Positions 32,729 through 42,814 of a stretch of DNA of 64,000 nt are shown here, piece by piece; position 1 is the first letter of the stretch; each line of letters opens with the position of its first letter. Source of the DNA: an uncultured Alphaproteobacteria bacterium (GTDB taxonomy: Bacteria; Pseudomonadota; Alphaproteobacteria; HIMB59); the NCBI GenBank assembly GCA_902621205.1, contig CACNLH010000004.1, positions 1 through 64,000 on the forward strand, read 5' to 3'. Below the pieces are notes generated by a model, which searched no databases, was not told the origin of the DNA, and worked only from the letters and a program-made list of their open reading frames with translations. A program made the position numbers and the translations under genes.

Positions 32729-33736
32729 ATGAAAAAAAAAATTATTAATTGGGGCATATTAAGCACTGCTAAAATTGGTTGGGAGCACGTAATACCTGCA
32801 ATAAAAAAATCTAAAAATAGTCAGGTTATAGCGCTCGCTAGTAGAAATTTATCCAGAGCAACAGCTCTAACAAAAAAATTTAAAATACCAAAAAGCTATG
32901 GTTCTTATAAAGAGTTGTATGAAGATAAAGATGTAGATGTAATATATAACCCTCTTCCTAACCACTTACATATAAAATCAAGTATTGAGGCCTGTAAAAA
33001 TAAAAAAAATCTCCTATTAGAAAAACCATTATCTTTAAAATCAAAAGATATAGATCCATTAATAAAAATTGCCTCACAAAATAAAGTTATTGTTAAAGAA
33101 GCATTTATGGTCAGGCATCATCCTCAATGGCGATGGGTTAAAGAATATATAAAATCAGGTAAAATCGGATCAATATCAAGTATATCAACAGTGTTTTCAT
33201 ACAATAATAAAAATCCAAAAAATATCAGAAATATCAAAAACTTTGGTGGAGGGGCCATCTATGACATTGGATGTTATCCGACTGTCATATCAAGATTTCT
33301 AATAGATAAAGAACCAAAAAGAGTTATTGCAACTTCTAAAAATGATAAAAAATTTAAAACAGATATCTTATCATCTGCATTATTAGATTTTGGAGATATT
33401 TTCTCAACCTTTACAGTTGCTACACAAAGCACATATTCACAACAAGTAGTAATTCTTGGCACAAAAAAAACAGTTGTTATTGAAAATCCTTTCAACGCAA
33501 TTGCGAATAAACCAACTACAGTTGTTATCTACAATGGAAAATCAATCTATCGAAAAGACAATACAATAAAAGTATTTCCAGCAGCTGATCAATATGAGCA
33601 TCAAGTTACAAAATTTTCTAATGAGTTAATTTATAAAACTAAAGTAGATTATGGATTATTAGATGCAAAAAAAAATATGAAAGTATTAGATGCAATTTTT
33701 ATGTCTATTAAGAAAAAAAAGTGGATTAAAATTTAA
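32729..33736 (+). CDS. Gfo/Idh/MocA family oxidoreductase
   Basis: NWGILSTAKIGWEHVIPAI, LLEKPLSL, GGGAIYDIGCYP. Confidence 0.88.
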   Translation: MKKKIINWGILSTAKIGWEHVIPAIKKSKNSQVIALASRNLSRATALTKKFKIPKSYGSYKELYEDKDVDVIYNPLPNHLHIKSSIEACKNKKNLLLEKPLSLKSKDIDPLIKIASQNKVIVKEAFMVRHHPQWRWVKEYIKSGKIGSISSISTVFSYNNKNPKNIRNIKNFGGGAIYDIGCYPTVISRFLIDKEPKRVIATSKNDKKFKTDILSSALLDFGDIFSTFTVATQSTYSQQVVILGTKKTVVIENPFNAIANKPTTVVIYNGKSIYRKDNTIKVFPAADQYEHQVTKFSNELIYKTKVDYGLLDAKKNMKVLDAIFMSIKKKKWIKI

Positions 33737-33769
33737 TTTATCAGTGAGATAATAAAAAATTTAAATTAA

Positions 33770-34795
33770 TCAATGGGCACTAGAAGGAGCCCATATATTT
33801 ATATCACCCTCTTTTGCCGCTTTATTTATTTCTTTTATTTCTTTTTTTGAAAATTTTAAATTATCAAGTGCAGCTAAGTTTTCTTTAAGCTGTTTTACGG
33901 TTCTAGCTCCAATTAAAGCAGAAGTTATTGCACGATTATTTAATACCCATGCTATAGCCATTTGGGATAGAGATTGATTTCTTCTTTTTGCAATTTTATT
34001 GAGTTCATTAATAATTTTAGTATTTTTTTTCGTTATTAAATCTTTGCTGAAAGAGCTATTTTCATTAACTCTTGAAACTTTAGGAACACCTTTCAAATAT
34101 TTATTAGATAAAAAACCTTGGGCTAGTGGAGAAAAGGCGATACAACCAACCCCTTTTTTTATTAGAGTTCTTGTTAAATCTTTTTCAATCCATCTATTGA
34201 TTAACGAATAAGAGGGTTGATGAATTAATAATTTGATACCTTTGCTCTTTAAAATTGAAATCATTTTATTTGTCTTGTTGGAGGAGTAAGAAGAGACACC
34301 AATATACAGGGCCTTACCAGCTTTATAGATACTTTCTAAGGCATCAGCTGTTTCCTCAAGAGGTGTATTCGGATCAAAACGATGTGAATAAAATATATCT
34401 ACATAATCCAGTTTCATCCTCGTTAAACTTTGATCGCAACTAGCAATTACATGTTTTTTTGAACCCCATTCACCATAGGGTCCATCCCACATATCGTAAC
34501 CTGCTTTAGACGATATAATTAACTCATCACGGTATTTTCCAAGATCACTTTTCATGACTTTTCCAAAATTAGACTCAGCACTGCCATAAGGTGGTCCATA
34601 ATTATTTGCTAAATCAAAATGAGTAATTCCTGCATCAAAAGACTCAAAAAGAATTTTTTTAGACTCTGAAGCCATTCCATTGCCACCAAAGTTATGCCAT
34701 AACCCTATTGACAAGACAGGTAGTTTTAAACCACTATCACCACAGTTTCTATAATGCATTTTTTGATAGCGATTTTTGTCTGAAATATATGGCAT
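33770..34795 (-). CDS. Aldo/keto reductase
   Basis: HFDLANNYGPPYGSAE, IAFSPLAQGFLS, ALIGARTVKQLKENLAAL. Confidence 0.9.
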   Translation of the reverse strand: MPYISDKNRYQKMHYRNCGDSGLKLPVLSIGLWHNFGGNGMASESKKILFESFDAGITHFDLANNYGPPYGSAESNFGKVMKSDLGKYRDELIISSKAGYDMWDGPYGEWGSKKHVIASCDQSLTRMKLDYVDIFYSHRFDPNTPLEETADALESIYKAGKALYIGVSSYSSNKTNKMISILKSKGIKLLIHQPSYSLINRWIEKDLTRTLIKKGVGCIAFSPLAQGFLSNKYLKGVPKVSRVNENSSFSKDLITKKNTKIINELNKIAKRRNQSLSQMAIAWVLNNRAITSALIGARTVKQLKENLAALDNLKFSKKEIKEINKAAKEGDINIWAPSSAH

Positions 34796-34797
34796 TT

Positions 34798-35703
34798 TTA
34801 AAGTAATTCCTCTTTGTATGGCATTGAATTTGCTGCTCCCTCCCTTGTAACAGAAACACCTGCCACAAGATTAGCAAACTCAATAGCTTCTTTGTAGTTT
34901 TTATTTTGTGAGATTGCCACACTTAAAGCCCCATTAAAAGCATCCCCCGCACCTGTTGTATCAACTACTGGTTTCTTTAGATTTGATGCAGGTACCATAA
35001 ACTCCTCTTTATTGTTTTTAAAATAACAACCATTTTCTCCAAGTGTAATAATTATATTTTTTATCCCTTTATCTAAAAAAAAACTTCCTGCTTTTTTACA
35101 GTCTTCCTCATTTTTAATTGATTGACCATAATAAAAACTTGCCTCCGTTTCATTGGGGGTAAAAAAATCAAAATATTGAAAGTTATCATCATTTATTTCA
35201 CTGGCGGGTGCTGGATTTAGAATTGTTGTACAATTAAAATTTTTCGCTTTTTTTAGAGCATAGAGTGTTACCTCTTTTGGTGTCTCTAACTGTGTTAAAA
35301 AAACATCAGAAGACTCTATTATATTTAACTTTGAGTCGATTAACTTTTCATCGATTGTACCAGCGGCTCCTGGAACAACATTTATTGCATTTTGCCCAGT
35401 TTTTTCATTAATCAAAATACCTGCAGCCCCAGTTGATTCATTTTCAGAGATAACCAAACCATCATAATTTATTTTATCTTTGTCATATAAAGAGATTGCA
35501 AGATCGGCATAGCTATCTTTACCTACTTTACTTATAAATGATACATTACCTCCAGCTCTTGCTGCTGCTATTGCTTGGTTTGACCCTTTACCACCTGGTC
35601 CGATGATGTGTTTTTTTCCTAATACCGTTTGACCTGGTATTGGAATATCATTTGCAAAAAAACATAGATCTGCAACGAATATCCCAAATACACAAATACT
35701 CAC
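34798..35703 (-). CDS. rbsK: Ribokinase (PfkB family)
   Basis: GPGGKGSNQAIAAARAGG, VVDTTGAGDAFNGALSVA. Confidence 0.85.
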   Translation of the reverse strand: MSICVFGIFVADLCFFANDIPIPGQTVLGKKHIIGPGGKGSNQAIAAARAGGNVSFISKVGKDSYADLAISLYDKDKINYDGLVISENESTGAAGILINEKTGQNAINVVPGAAGTIDEKLIDSKLNIIESSDVFLTQLETPKEVTLYALKKAKNFNCTTILNPAPASEINDDNFQYFDFFTPNETEASFYYGQSIKNEEDCKKAGSFFLDKGIKNIIITLGENGCYFKNNKEEFMVPASNLKKPVVDTTGAGDAFNGALSVAISQNKNYKEAIEFANLVAGVSVTREGAANSMPYKEELL

Positions 35704-36158
35704 TTATCTAGTACCCAAACAGTACCATCAGGTTTAACAACTCCTTTTGTTAAAATAAAACAACCAAATGGTCGTGTCTCATTAGTTGTGATAATTGCAA
35801 AGGCTTTTTTTGCCTCTTCATAAAACATAAATCTTTCGATTGATCCTATTTTCCAGTTGTCACCTGCTACACTTCTAGTTACATCAATAATTTCTTTATG
35901 AACATCGTTAAGCTCATCAGGTTTGTTATCGATTTGCATTCTTAGTATTGGAAACTCTATAAAACTATCCAGAGGGAAAATAGATAATATAGCTTTTGCT
36001 GCTTTTGCTGCATCAACTCCATCTAAACGATGTACAACTGAATTCATAGAATAAGCTGGAAAGTTTGAGTCACATAAAATGAGTTTGTCACCATGGCCCA
36101 TAGCACGAAGGGTGTGAAGAACCTCAGGTCCAAGAATTGGATCAATATTAATTAACAT
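35700..36158 (-). CDS. RbsD/FucU family sugar mutarotase
   Basis: ILGPEVLHTLRAMGHGDKLILCDSNFPA motif; overlaps ribokinase start. Confidence 0.9.
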   Translation of the reverse strand: MLINIDPILGPEVLHTLRAMGHGDKLILCDSNFPAYSMNSVVHRLDGVDAAKAAKAILSIFPLDSFIEFPILRMQIDNKPDELNDVHKEIIDVTRSVAGDNWKIGSIERFMFYEEAKKAFAIITTNETRPFGCFILTKGVVKPDGTVWVLDK

Positions 36159-36198
36159 GTACCTATAGAACTAAATAAATTAACTATATTCAATATAA

Positions 36199-37215
36199 TT
36201 AATTTATAACAACTGGCTTAGATCTTAAATTTTTGACAGTTTCCAATTCTGCTCGACGACATAATTTAGGAGGCAGTCCTTTTGTGATCAAATTTAAATC
36301 CTCATAAACAATCTCTCCCATTTCAAAAAAAACACTATTTAAAGCTCCCGCCCTGTGAGAAGAAAAAAGAATATTTTTTTGTCTTCTTATTTGATCATTT
36401 TTAGGAACAGGTTCTTGGGGAAAAACATCAGTGGCAACTTTAATTTTACCTTTATTTAAAATTTTATTTAAATCTTGAAAATTAATTACATTAGCTCTAC
36501 TTAGAATGATTAAACAAGCATCTTTTTTCATTAATCTCAAGAGTTTTTCATCTATCATATTTTTATTTTTTTTTGTTATTGTGGTAAGTATGTATATTAC
36601 CTCACAATTTTTGAAAATTTTACCTAATGATGCTGGCTTGCAACCATTGTCCTCTATAAGTTTATTTGGAAGCCAAGGATCATAAACTTGAAAATCTGAA
36701 GTATAAGGTACCAACATAGGTTTAAGACTTTTAGCTAAGTCTCCAAACCCGACAATGCCGATTTTATTGTTAAGCAATAGACTGCTTCGCTTATTACTTT
36801 CTAAGCCATACTTTTCCTTTTTTCGTATAAAATCTAAGTGTGCTTTATGTATTTCTCTTTTCAAAGAAATAGTCAAACCAATAGCTATTTCAGCAACACT
36901 CTGAGCAAAAACTGGAGCCGTGGATAAAACATAGATATTGTTATTAAAGCAGTAATCATAGTCCATGTTATCCATAAAATTACTTTCAACATTGAAAATT
37001 GCTTTAAGTTTTTTACCTAAAATTAATATTGATTTTGGTAGATCAGGTTGGCCAATAATAAAATCAGCATTAGGGATATTTTGTTTATAAAATTTTAGTT
37101 TATTTTCTTTAGGTGCATTAATTATATTAAATTTTTTTTTTAAAAGTTTAAGTTTACTAGATTTAAAAATTAATTCCATTTTACGTGGAAATGGATCAAC
37201 AATAATTGTTTTCAT
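36199..37215 (-). CDS. D-2-hydroxyacid dehydrogenase family protein
   Basis: KIGIVGFGDLAKSLKPML Rossmann motif and C-terminal DVFPQEPVPKNDQIR...HRAGA. Confidence 0.8.
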   Translation of the reverse strand: MKTIIVDPFPRKMELIFKSSKLKLLKKKFNIINAPKENKLKFYKQNIPNADFIIGQPDLPKSILILGKKLKAIFNVESNFMDNMDYDYCFNNNIYVLSTAPVFAQSVAEIAIGLTISLKREIHKAHLDFIRKKEKYGLESNKRSSLLLNNKIGIVGFGDLAKSLKPMLVPYTSDFQVYDPWLPNKLIEDNGCKPASLGKIFKNCEVIYILTTITKKNKNMIDEKLLRLMKKDACLIILSRANVINFQDLNKILNKGKIKVATDVFPQEPVPKNDQIRRQKNILFSSHRAGALNSVFFEMGEIVYEDLNLITKGLPPKLCRRAELETVKNLRSKPVVIN

Positions 37216-37259
37216 TACATGATTATATCAATTATTTTTATTTTTGATAATCTAACATC

Positions 37260-37925
37260 ATGAAGCGCTCAGAGATTAATAATGCTATAGAAACAGCAAA
37301 AAAAATGATGGATACATATAATTGGACACTTCCAAAATGGGGTTATTGGTCAAAGGAAGATTATAACAACAATCCCGAGATGACTAAATACCTCAAAGAT
37401 CATCAAATGGGTTGGGATGTAACAGATTTTGGAAAAGATAATTTTAATATTCAAGGTATAACACTTTTTTGTATTAGGAATGGCATTCAAAGTAATTTTG
37501 ATGATAAACCTTATGCAGAAAAATTACTCTTCATGCAAGAGGGCCAGGAAATCCCTTTTCATAGTCATAAGATTAAATTGGAAGATATTATAAATAGAGG
37601 TGGTGGAGATTTAGCAATTGAGTTTTTAGAAATTGATTCTAATAACAAGCAATTATCAAAAAAAATTACTGTTCTAGTTGATGGAGAAAAAATAGAACTA
37701 GATCCACTTGAACCTTTGATTTTAAAAAAGGGTCAAAGCGTTACTGTTGAGAGAAATATTTTCCATAGATTTTATTCTGTTAAAGGTTCTGGAATGGTTA
37801 TGGCTGGAGAAGTGTCCCAAGTTAATGATGACAATAATGACAATTATTTTCTTGAGCAAGTTGGAAGATTTAGTCAGATACAAGAAGATGAGCCACCTCT
37901 TCATCCCTTATGGAATGAAGTTTAA
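37260..37925 (+). CDS. D-lyxose ketol-isomerase family protein
   Basis: MKRSEINNAIETAKKMM, cupin-like metal region EGQEIPFHSHKIKLEDIINRGGG. Confidence 0.75.
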   Translation: MKRSEINNAIETAKKMMDTYNWTLPKWGYWSKEDYNNNPEMTKYLKDHQMGWDVTDFGKDNFNIQGITLFCIRNGIQSNFDDKPYAEKLLFMQEGQEIPFHSHKIKLEDIINRGGGDLAIEFLEIDSNNKQLSKKITVLVDGEKIELDPLEPLILKKGQSVTVERNIFHRFYSVKGSGMVMAGEVSQVNDDNNDNYFLEQVGRFSQIQEDEPPLHPLWNEV

Positions 37926-38899
37926 TGCGCCGTGGGGTTGTAGGGTTAGGTATATGGTGCGTAGATACAACTTATAAAATTGACTACCTTCCCGAGAGAG
38001 GCAAGCTTGAGTCTATCAAAGATCAATATCAATGTGTTGGCGGCGGTCCTAATAATGTATTAACAAACTTATCTTCTCTTGGTTTCAAATATAATTTAAT
38101 TGCCATGGGATCAATAGGAAATGATGATAATTCTAAACTTATTAAAAATCATTGTCGAAGTAATGGCATTATTTCAAAATATCTTACAGTTTCATCTAAT
38201 ATCCCAACCTCATATTCTTTGTGCATGTCTGAGAAACAAAATGAAAGAACTTTTCTCTACTATTCTGGAGCAAATGATTTATTAGACATAGATCATTTTA
38301 GATTAAGTAAACTCAACAATTATCCTAAAATTTTATATGTAGGATATCTCAGCCTTTTAGGAAAATTAGATGACTTTAGTGGTAAAGAAACAAGACTTTG
38401 TCAAGTTTTAAAAGAGTCAAGAAGAAAAGATATAATCAATATAATTGATTTAGCATCAAATAATACTCCAAATTTTCAAAAAATTATTTTTAGCGCTCTT
38501 CCTTATACTGACTATCTTTTATTAAATGAAATTGAAGCTCAATTACTTTTTAAAAAACCAATAATAAACTCAAAAAACCAATTGGACAAAAAATTAATTA
38601 TAAAATTATCTTGGAAAATTTTCCAAAAAGGACTTAATAAAGCTTTAGTGATACATAGCCCTCATGAATCACTCTATATCTCTAAAAAAGATATTTATCA
38701 CTCCAAGTCGCCAAAAATTTCAAAAAAGAATATTAAAAATGCTGTTGGTGCGGGGGATGCTTTTTGTGCGGGATTTATTTTCGGAGTGCATGAAGACTGG
38801 GATACTGAGGTTACTCTGAATAAGTCACATGCAGCGGGATCAGCTATGATGAAAATTGACTCATCTTCAGGTAATTTACCTAATATTAAAAAATTATAA
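37925..38899 (+). CDS. PfkB family carbohydrate kinase
   Basis: GGGPNNVLTNLSSLG and NAVGAGDAFCAGFIFG. Confidence 0.85.
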   Translation: MRRGVVGLGIWCVDTTYKIDYLPERGKLESIKDQYQCVGGGPNNVLTNLSSLGFKYNLIAMGSIGNDDNSKLIKNHCRSNGIISKYLTVSSNIPTSYSLCMSEKQNERTFLYYSGANDLLDIDHFRLSKLNNYPKILYVGYLSLLGKLDDFSGKETRLCQVLKESRRKDIINIIDLASNNTPNFQKIIFSALPYTDYLLLNEIEAQLLFKKPIINSKNQLDKKLIIKLSWKIFQKGLNKALVIHSPHESLYISKKDIYHSKSPKISKKNIKNAVGAGDAFCAGFIFGVHEDWDTEVTLNKSHAAGSAMMKIDSSSGNLPNIKKL

Positions 38900-39886
38900 C
38901 TTTAAAATAGGATCAGTTATTTCAAGATCTTTTAAAAGAGCACGGTCCGGACGAATATTATTTATATTTAATTCATTATGATATAATCTTACAGCCTCAT
39001 CAGTTTTTAAGTTTTTTTCAATTACCTCCCTCATTAGTTTTACAAGTAAGATTGGATCTTCTGAGAGGTTTATTTTTCTTCCAAAAAGAGCAACTCTTGC
39101 GCCATAGTTGTAGGCTTTGTTAATTAATTCAAAACAATCACGGGTGGTTCCTTTTTTTCCACCTAATATACCAATAATTAAATTTCCAGGATCATAAGTC
39201 GCCAATTCTTCCATTGCTTTTGGACCATTATAAGCAATCTTCAAAAACAGTGGTCTTTCCTCTATGGTTTGACCTGCAATAGCTTTGATTATGCAATCAT
39301 TAATATATTCACCAAGTTCATTTGATTTTAAACCGATATTTATTGGAGGATTAAATACTTCTAGGAAATGATTAAATTTATAATTGGTTGCTTCGATTCT
39401 AAAGTCTCTATAAGCATTTAACATCGCTAAATCAAAATCTAAATTCTTTGAGAATGTCATTGAAAATAATCCCAAATTTGCAAATTTTGATACAAAGGCA
39501 ATACGCGCAGATTGGAAAGGTCGTGGGTAGGTAGATCTGTAATTACCATTTCTCATTAACCAAATATCCGTTGTATCGTTCATTCGAATAGCAGGTGTAA
39601 CTTTTGAATTACTGAATATTTTTTTTTTAATTAAATCCTCTCCCGTTGACGCAGACATTAACATTATATCTATGAGATTAGATTTAGTCATTGATACCAT
39701 AGCCTGTTTATAATCATTAAGCTTCTTATAAGATTTCAAAATTTTACCCTTATTATTTCTTTTAGGGCCCGGTGTATAAATACCCATTGCCATATCACCG
39801 TCTTTAGCATCCGCTATAATAAAATCTTTGGGTTTAAAAATTTGTTTTTTAATCTTTCTTAATTTTGTCTCTAATGATTTATTCAT
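38894..39886 (-). CDS. Putative DeoC/LacD-like class I aldolase family protein
   Basis: PLFLKIAYNGPKAM (candidate Schiff-base Lys), GILGGKKGTTRDCFELINKAYNYGARVALFGRKINLSEDP. Confidence 0.5.
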   Translation of the reverse strand: MNKSLETKLRKIKKQIFKPKDFIIADAKDGDMAMGIYTPGPKRNNKGKILKSYKKLNDYKQAMVSMTKSNLIDIMLMSASTGEDLIKKKIFSNSKVTPAIRMNDTTDIWLMRNGNYRSTYPRPFQSARIAFVSKFANLGLFSMTFSKNLDFDLAMLNAYRDFRIEATNYKFNHFLEVFNPPINIGLKSNELGEYINDCIIKAIAGQTIEERPLFLKIAYNGPKAMEELATYDPGNLIIGILGGKKGTTRDCFELINKAYNYGARVALFGRKINLSEDPILLVKLMREVIEKNLKTDEAVRLYHNELNINNIRPDRALLKDLEITDPILKL

Positions 39887-39960
39887 TATATTAAAACTTT
39901 ATCATCAAATTTCTCACAGTATAAATAGAAAATTTTTTTAAAGATTGTATAGTTATAATC

Positions 39961-41406
39961 ATGTATTTAGGGATTGATCTTGGAACTTCATCAATGAAAT
40001 GCTTAGTCATTGGTGAGGAACAGGAAATTATACACAGTGTATCGAGTGATGATATACCTTTATCTAACCCTAAAAGTGGATGGTCTGAACAAGATCCATC
40101 CTCTTGGATAGTTGCTCTTGATCAATGTATGTTAAGATTAAAAGAAAAAATCAATATCAACGATATAAATTCAGTCTCTTTTTCAGGGCATATGCATGGT
40201 GCTACTTGTATAAATAAAGATTATGAAATAATCAGACCCTGTATACTTTGGAATGATACAAGAAGCCATCAAGAGTGTTCAGAGATAATGACTGATAAAT
40301 CTGTTATGGATATAGCTGGAAACATTGCAATGCCAGGTTTCACAGCACCAAAAGTTTTATGGATTAAAAGAAATGAAAATAAAAATTTTAATAAAATCTA
40401 TAAGGCTCTTTTGCCTAAAGATTACCTAAGATTTTACTTAACAGGAGAATTTTTTAGCGATTTATCTGATGCTTCTGGGACTTATTGGTTGGACGTAGAA
40501 AAAAGAGATTGGTCTACAAGATTACTTGAAGCGAGCTCAATGAATATATCACAAATGCCAAATGTTTGTGAGGGCACTGATCAAACTGGTATTATAAAAA
40601 AGGATATAGCTGAGAAATATGGCTTCAATATGAAATGCAAGGTTTACGGTGGAGCAGGAGATAATGCTGCTGCTGCGGTCGGCTTAGGATTGTATGAAGA
40701 GGGTGATGCATCAATATCACTAGGTACTTCTGGCGTGATATTTGGGTCCACAAAGAAATTCTTAAAAAATTATGATGATGCAATACACTCTTTTTGCCAT
40801 TGTTTGCCGAATACTTGGCATCTCATGTCAGTAATGCTTTCTTGCACCTCAAATATTAATTGGTTTATAAATACATTTAATTCTTCAATTGATGAAATTA
40901 CAAAGTTTTTAAAAGAGTCTATTAGTTCTGATATTTCAATGAGCAACTCACCCTATTACTTACCTTATTTGACAGGAGAAAGAACTCCATTAAACGACCC
41001 ACACATTCGAGCAAGTTTTCATAATATGGGGATCGAAACAGATAAAAATACACTTGTTTATAGTTTAATTGAAGGTATTTCTTTTGGTCTTTTTGATAAC
41101 TACCAAGCTCTTTCAAAAACTGGCATAAAATTAAATAATTTATTTGTAATTGGTGGCGGATCAAAAAATAAAGAATGGATTAAACTGTTAGCATCAATAC
41201 TTGATAGAGATCTAGCTATTACAGAAGCATCAGATGCTATGGCTGCTTATGGTGCCGCAAGGTTGGCATATCTCGGATTTAATAATCTTAAACATCAAGA
41301 TGTATTAAAGCCACCCTTAGTTAAAGAAATAATAAAAAAAAATAACAATACAAAATCAATACTTAAAGATCGCTTTGATAGTTGGAAGAAATATTATGTT
41401 AAATAG
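39961..41406 (+). CDS. xylB: Xylulokinase
   Basis: MYLGIDLGTSSMKCLVI, SGHMHGATCI, GAGDNAAAAVGLG, PYLTGERTPLNDP. Confidence 0.88.
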   Translation: MYLGIDLGTSSMKCLVIGEEQEIIHSVSSDDIPLSNPKSGWSEQDPSSWIVALDQCMLRLKEKININDINSVSFSGHMHGATCINKDYEIIRPCILWNDTRSHQECSEIMTDKSVMDIAGNIAMPGFTAPKVLWIKRNENKNFNKIYKALLPKDYLRFYLTGEFFSDLSDASGTYWLDVEKRDWSTRLLEASSMNISQMPNVCEGTDQTGIIKKDIAEKYGFNMKCKVYGGAGDNAAAAVGLGLYEEGDASISLGTSGVIFGSTKKFLKNYDDAIHSFCHCLPNTWHLMSVMLSCTSNINWFINTFNSSIDEITKFLKESISSDISMSNSPYYLPYLTGERTPLNDPHIRASFHNMGIETDKNTLVYSLIEGISFGLFDNYQALSKTGIKLNNLFVIGGGSKNKEWIKLLASILDRDLAITEASDAMAAYGAARLAYLGFNNLKHQDVLKPPLVKEIIKKNNNTKSILKDRFDSWKKYYVK

Positions 41407-41423
41407 TTTTTCTTAAAAAAATA

Positions 41424-42053
41424 ATGTCAATATTATCTTATGATCAACTTATAATATCAGTTTCAGATCACATTGATAATGATGATAAAAACCGTTATTT
41501 TATTGCTCTTTCTGGCCCTCCTGCCTCTGGCAAAAGTACTATATCTGAAAATTTAGCAAAAGACCTTAGTGCAAAGGGATATCACTCTAGTATTCTTCAA
41601 ATGGACGGTTTTCACTACGATGACCTAATTTTAAAAGAGAAAAAACTTTTATCAAAAAAAGGAGCACCAGAAACATTTGACGTTATGGGTTTAATTAACT
41701 TTGTATCTAGATTGCATAAAGAAGACGAGGTTGTAATACCAATTTTTGATCGATCATTAGAATTATCAAGATCCTCAGCAGTTATAATTTCAAAAAATAC
41801 TAAAGTAATTATAGTTGAGGGAAATTATGTCCTTTTAAATTCCTACCCTTGGAGCGAGTTACATAAATTTTTTAATACAACTATAATGATAAATTGTGAA
41901 AAAAAAATTTTAGAAAAAAGATTAATTGAACGATGGAAAAACTTCAATTTACCAAAACAAGAGATTGATGAAAAAGTATATAAAAACGATCTCCCTAATG
42001 GAGTAAATGTTTTAAAAAATAGTATTGGAGCTGAGTATATTCTTGAAAATTAA
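41424..42053 (+). CDS. P-loop kinase of the uridine-kinase-like / fructose-transport-kinase (FrcK) family
   Basis: IALSGPPASGKSTISENLA Walker A, MDGFHYDD, VEGNYVLL. Confidence 0.75.
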   Translation: MSILSYDQLIISVSDHIDNDDKNRYFIALSGPPASGKSTISENLAKDLSAKGYHSSILQMDGFHYDDLILKEKKLLSKKGAPETFDVMGLINFVSRLHKEDEVVIPIFDRSLELSRSSAVIISKNTKVIIVEGNYVLLNSYPWSELHKFFNTTIMINCEKKILEKRLIERWKNFNLPKQEIDEKVYKNDLPNGVNVLKNSIGAEYILEN

Positions 42054-42814
42054 TTTAGTGGAGGTTCTTTAGCTCCAGTCATAAATGCAACAGCATCTGA
42101 CATTTCATATTTTTTTGGATCAATAACACAGAGTCTAGTGCCTAATCGATGTACATGAATTCTATCTGCAACTTCAAATACGTGGGGCATATTGTGAGAA
42201 ATTAAAATAATAGGTATTCCTCTTGCTCTAACTTCTCCGATTAACTCTAATACTCTTCTACTTTCTTTTACACCCAAGGCGGCGGTGGGTTCATCCATAA
42301 TTACTACCTTAGTTCCAAAAGAGGTAGCGCGAGCAACGGCTACACCTTGTCTTTGTCCTCCAGATAGTGTTTCGACAAGTTGGTTAATGTTTTGAATAGT
42401 TAAGAGACCAAGATCAGAGAGTCTTTTTCTTGCTTCTTCTGCCATAGCTTTTTGATCAAGAAATTTCAAAATTCTTCCCATAAATCCTTTTTGTCTAATT
42501 TCTCTGCCTAAAAACATATTATCTGTGATTGATAAAGCTGGAGAGAGCGCGAGGTTCTGGTAAACAGTTTCAATACCTAACTTTCTAGCTTCAATAGGAG
42601 AGGTAAAAGAAACCTTATTTCCATCTAATTGAATTTCACCACTATCTGGAATTACTGCACCACAAAGAGCTTTAATCAATGTTGATTTTCCGGCACCATT
42701 GTCACCAATTACTCCTAAAACTTCACCTGGGTATAATTCAAGATCAGCATTATCTAACGCTACTACTTTTCCATATTTTTTTGACAGTTTTTTTGCAACA
42801 AGAACCGGATCCAT
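42050..42814 (-). CDS. frcA: Sugar ABC transporter ATP-binding protein (FrcA-like)
   Basis: GDNGAGKSTLIKAL, LSGGQRQGVAVARA, VVIMDEPTAALG; start moved to the ATG overlapping the permease TAA (ORF-track start 42892 lies in the permease). Confidence 0.85.
   Translation of the reverse strand: MDPVLVAKKLSKKYGKVVALDNADLELYPGEVLGVIGDNGAGKSTLIKALCGAVIPDSGEIQLDGNKVSFTSPIEARKLGIETVYQNLALSPALSITDNMFLGREIRQKGFMGRILKFLDQKAMAEEARKRLSDLGLLTIQNINQLVETLSGGQRQGVAVARATSFGTKVVIMDEPTAALGVKESRRVLELIGEVRARGIPIILISHNMPHVFEVADRIHVHRLGTRLCVIDPKKYEMSDAVAFMTGAKEPPLN

Noticed and set aside
36186-36192. ATATTCA half-site upstream of the FucU-like gene region
   Set aside because: Only one half-site; following sequence (ATATAATT) does not form the TGAATAT arm, expected by chance in AT-rich DNA.
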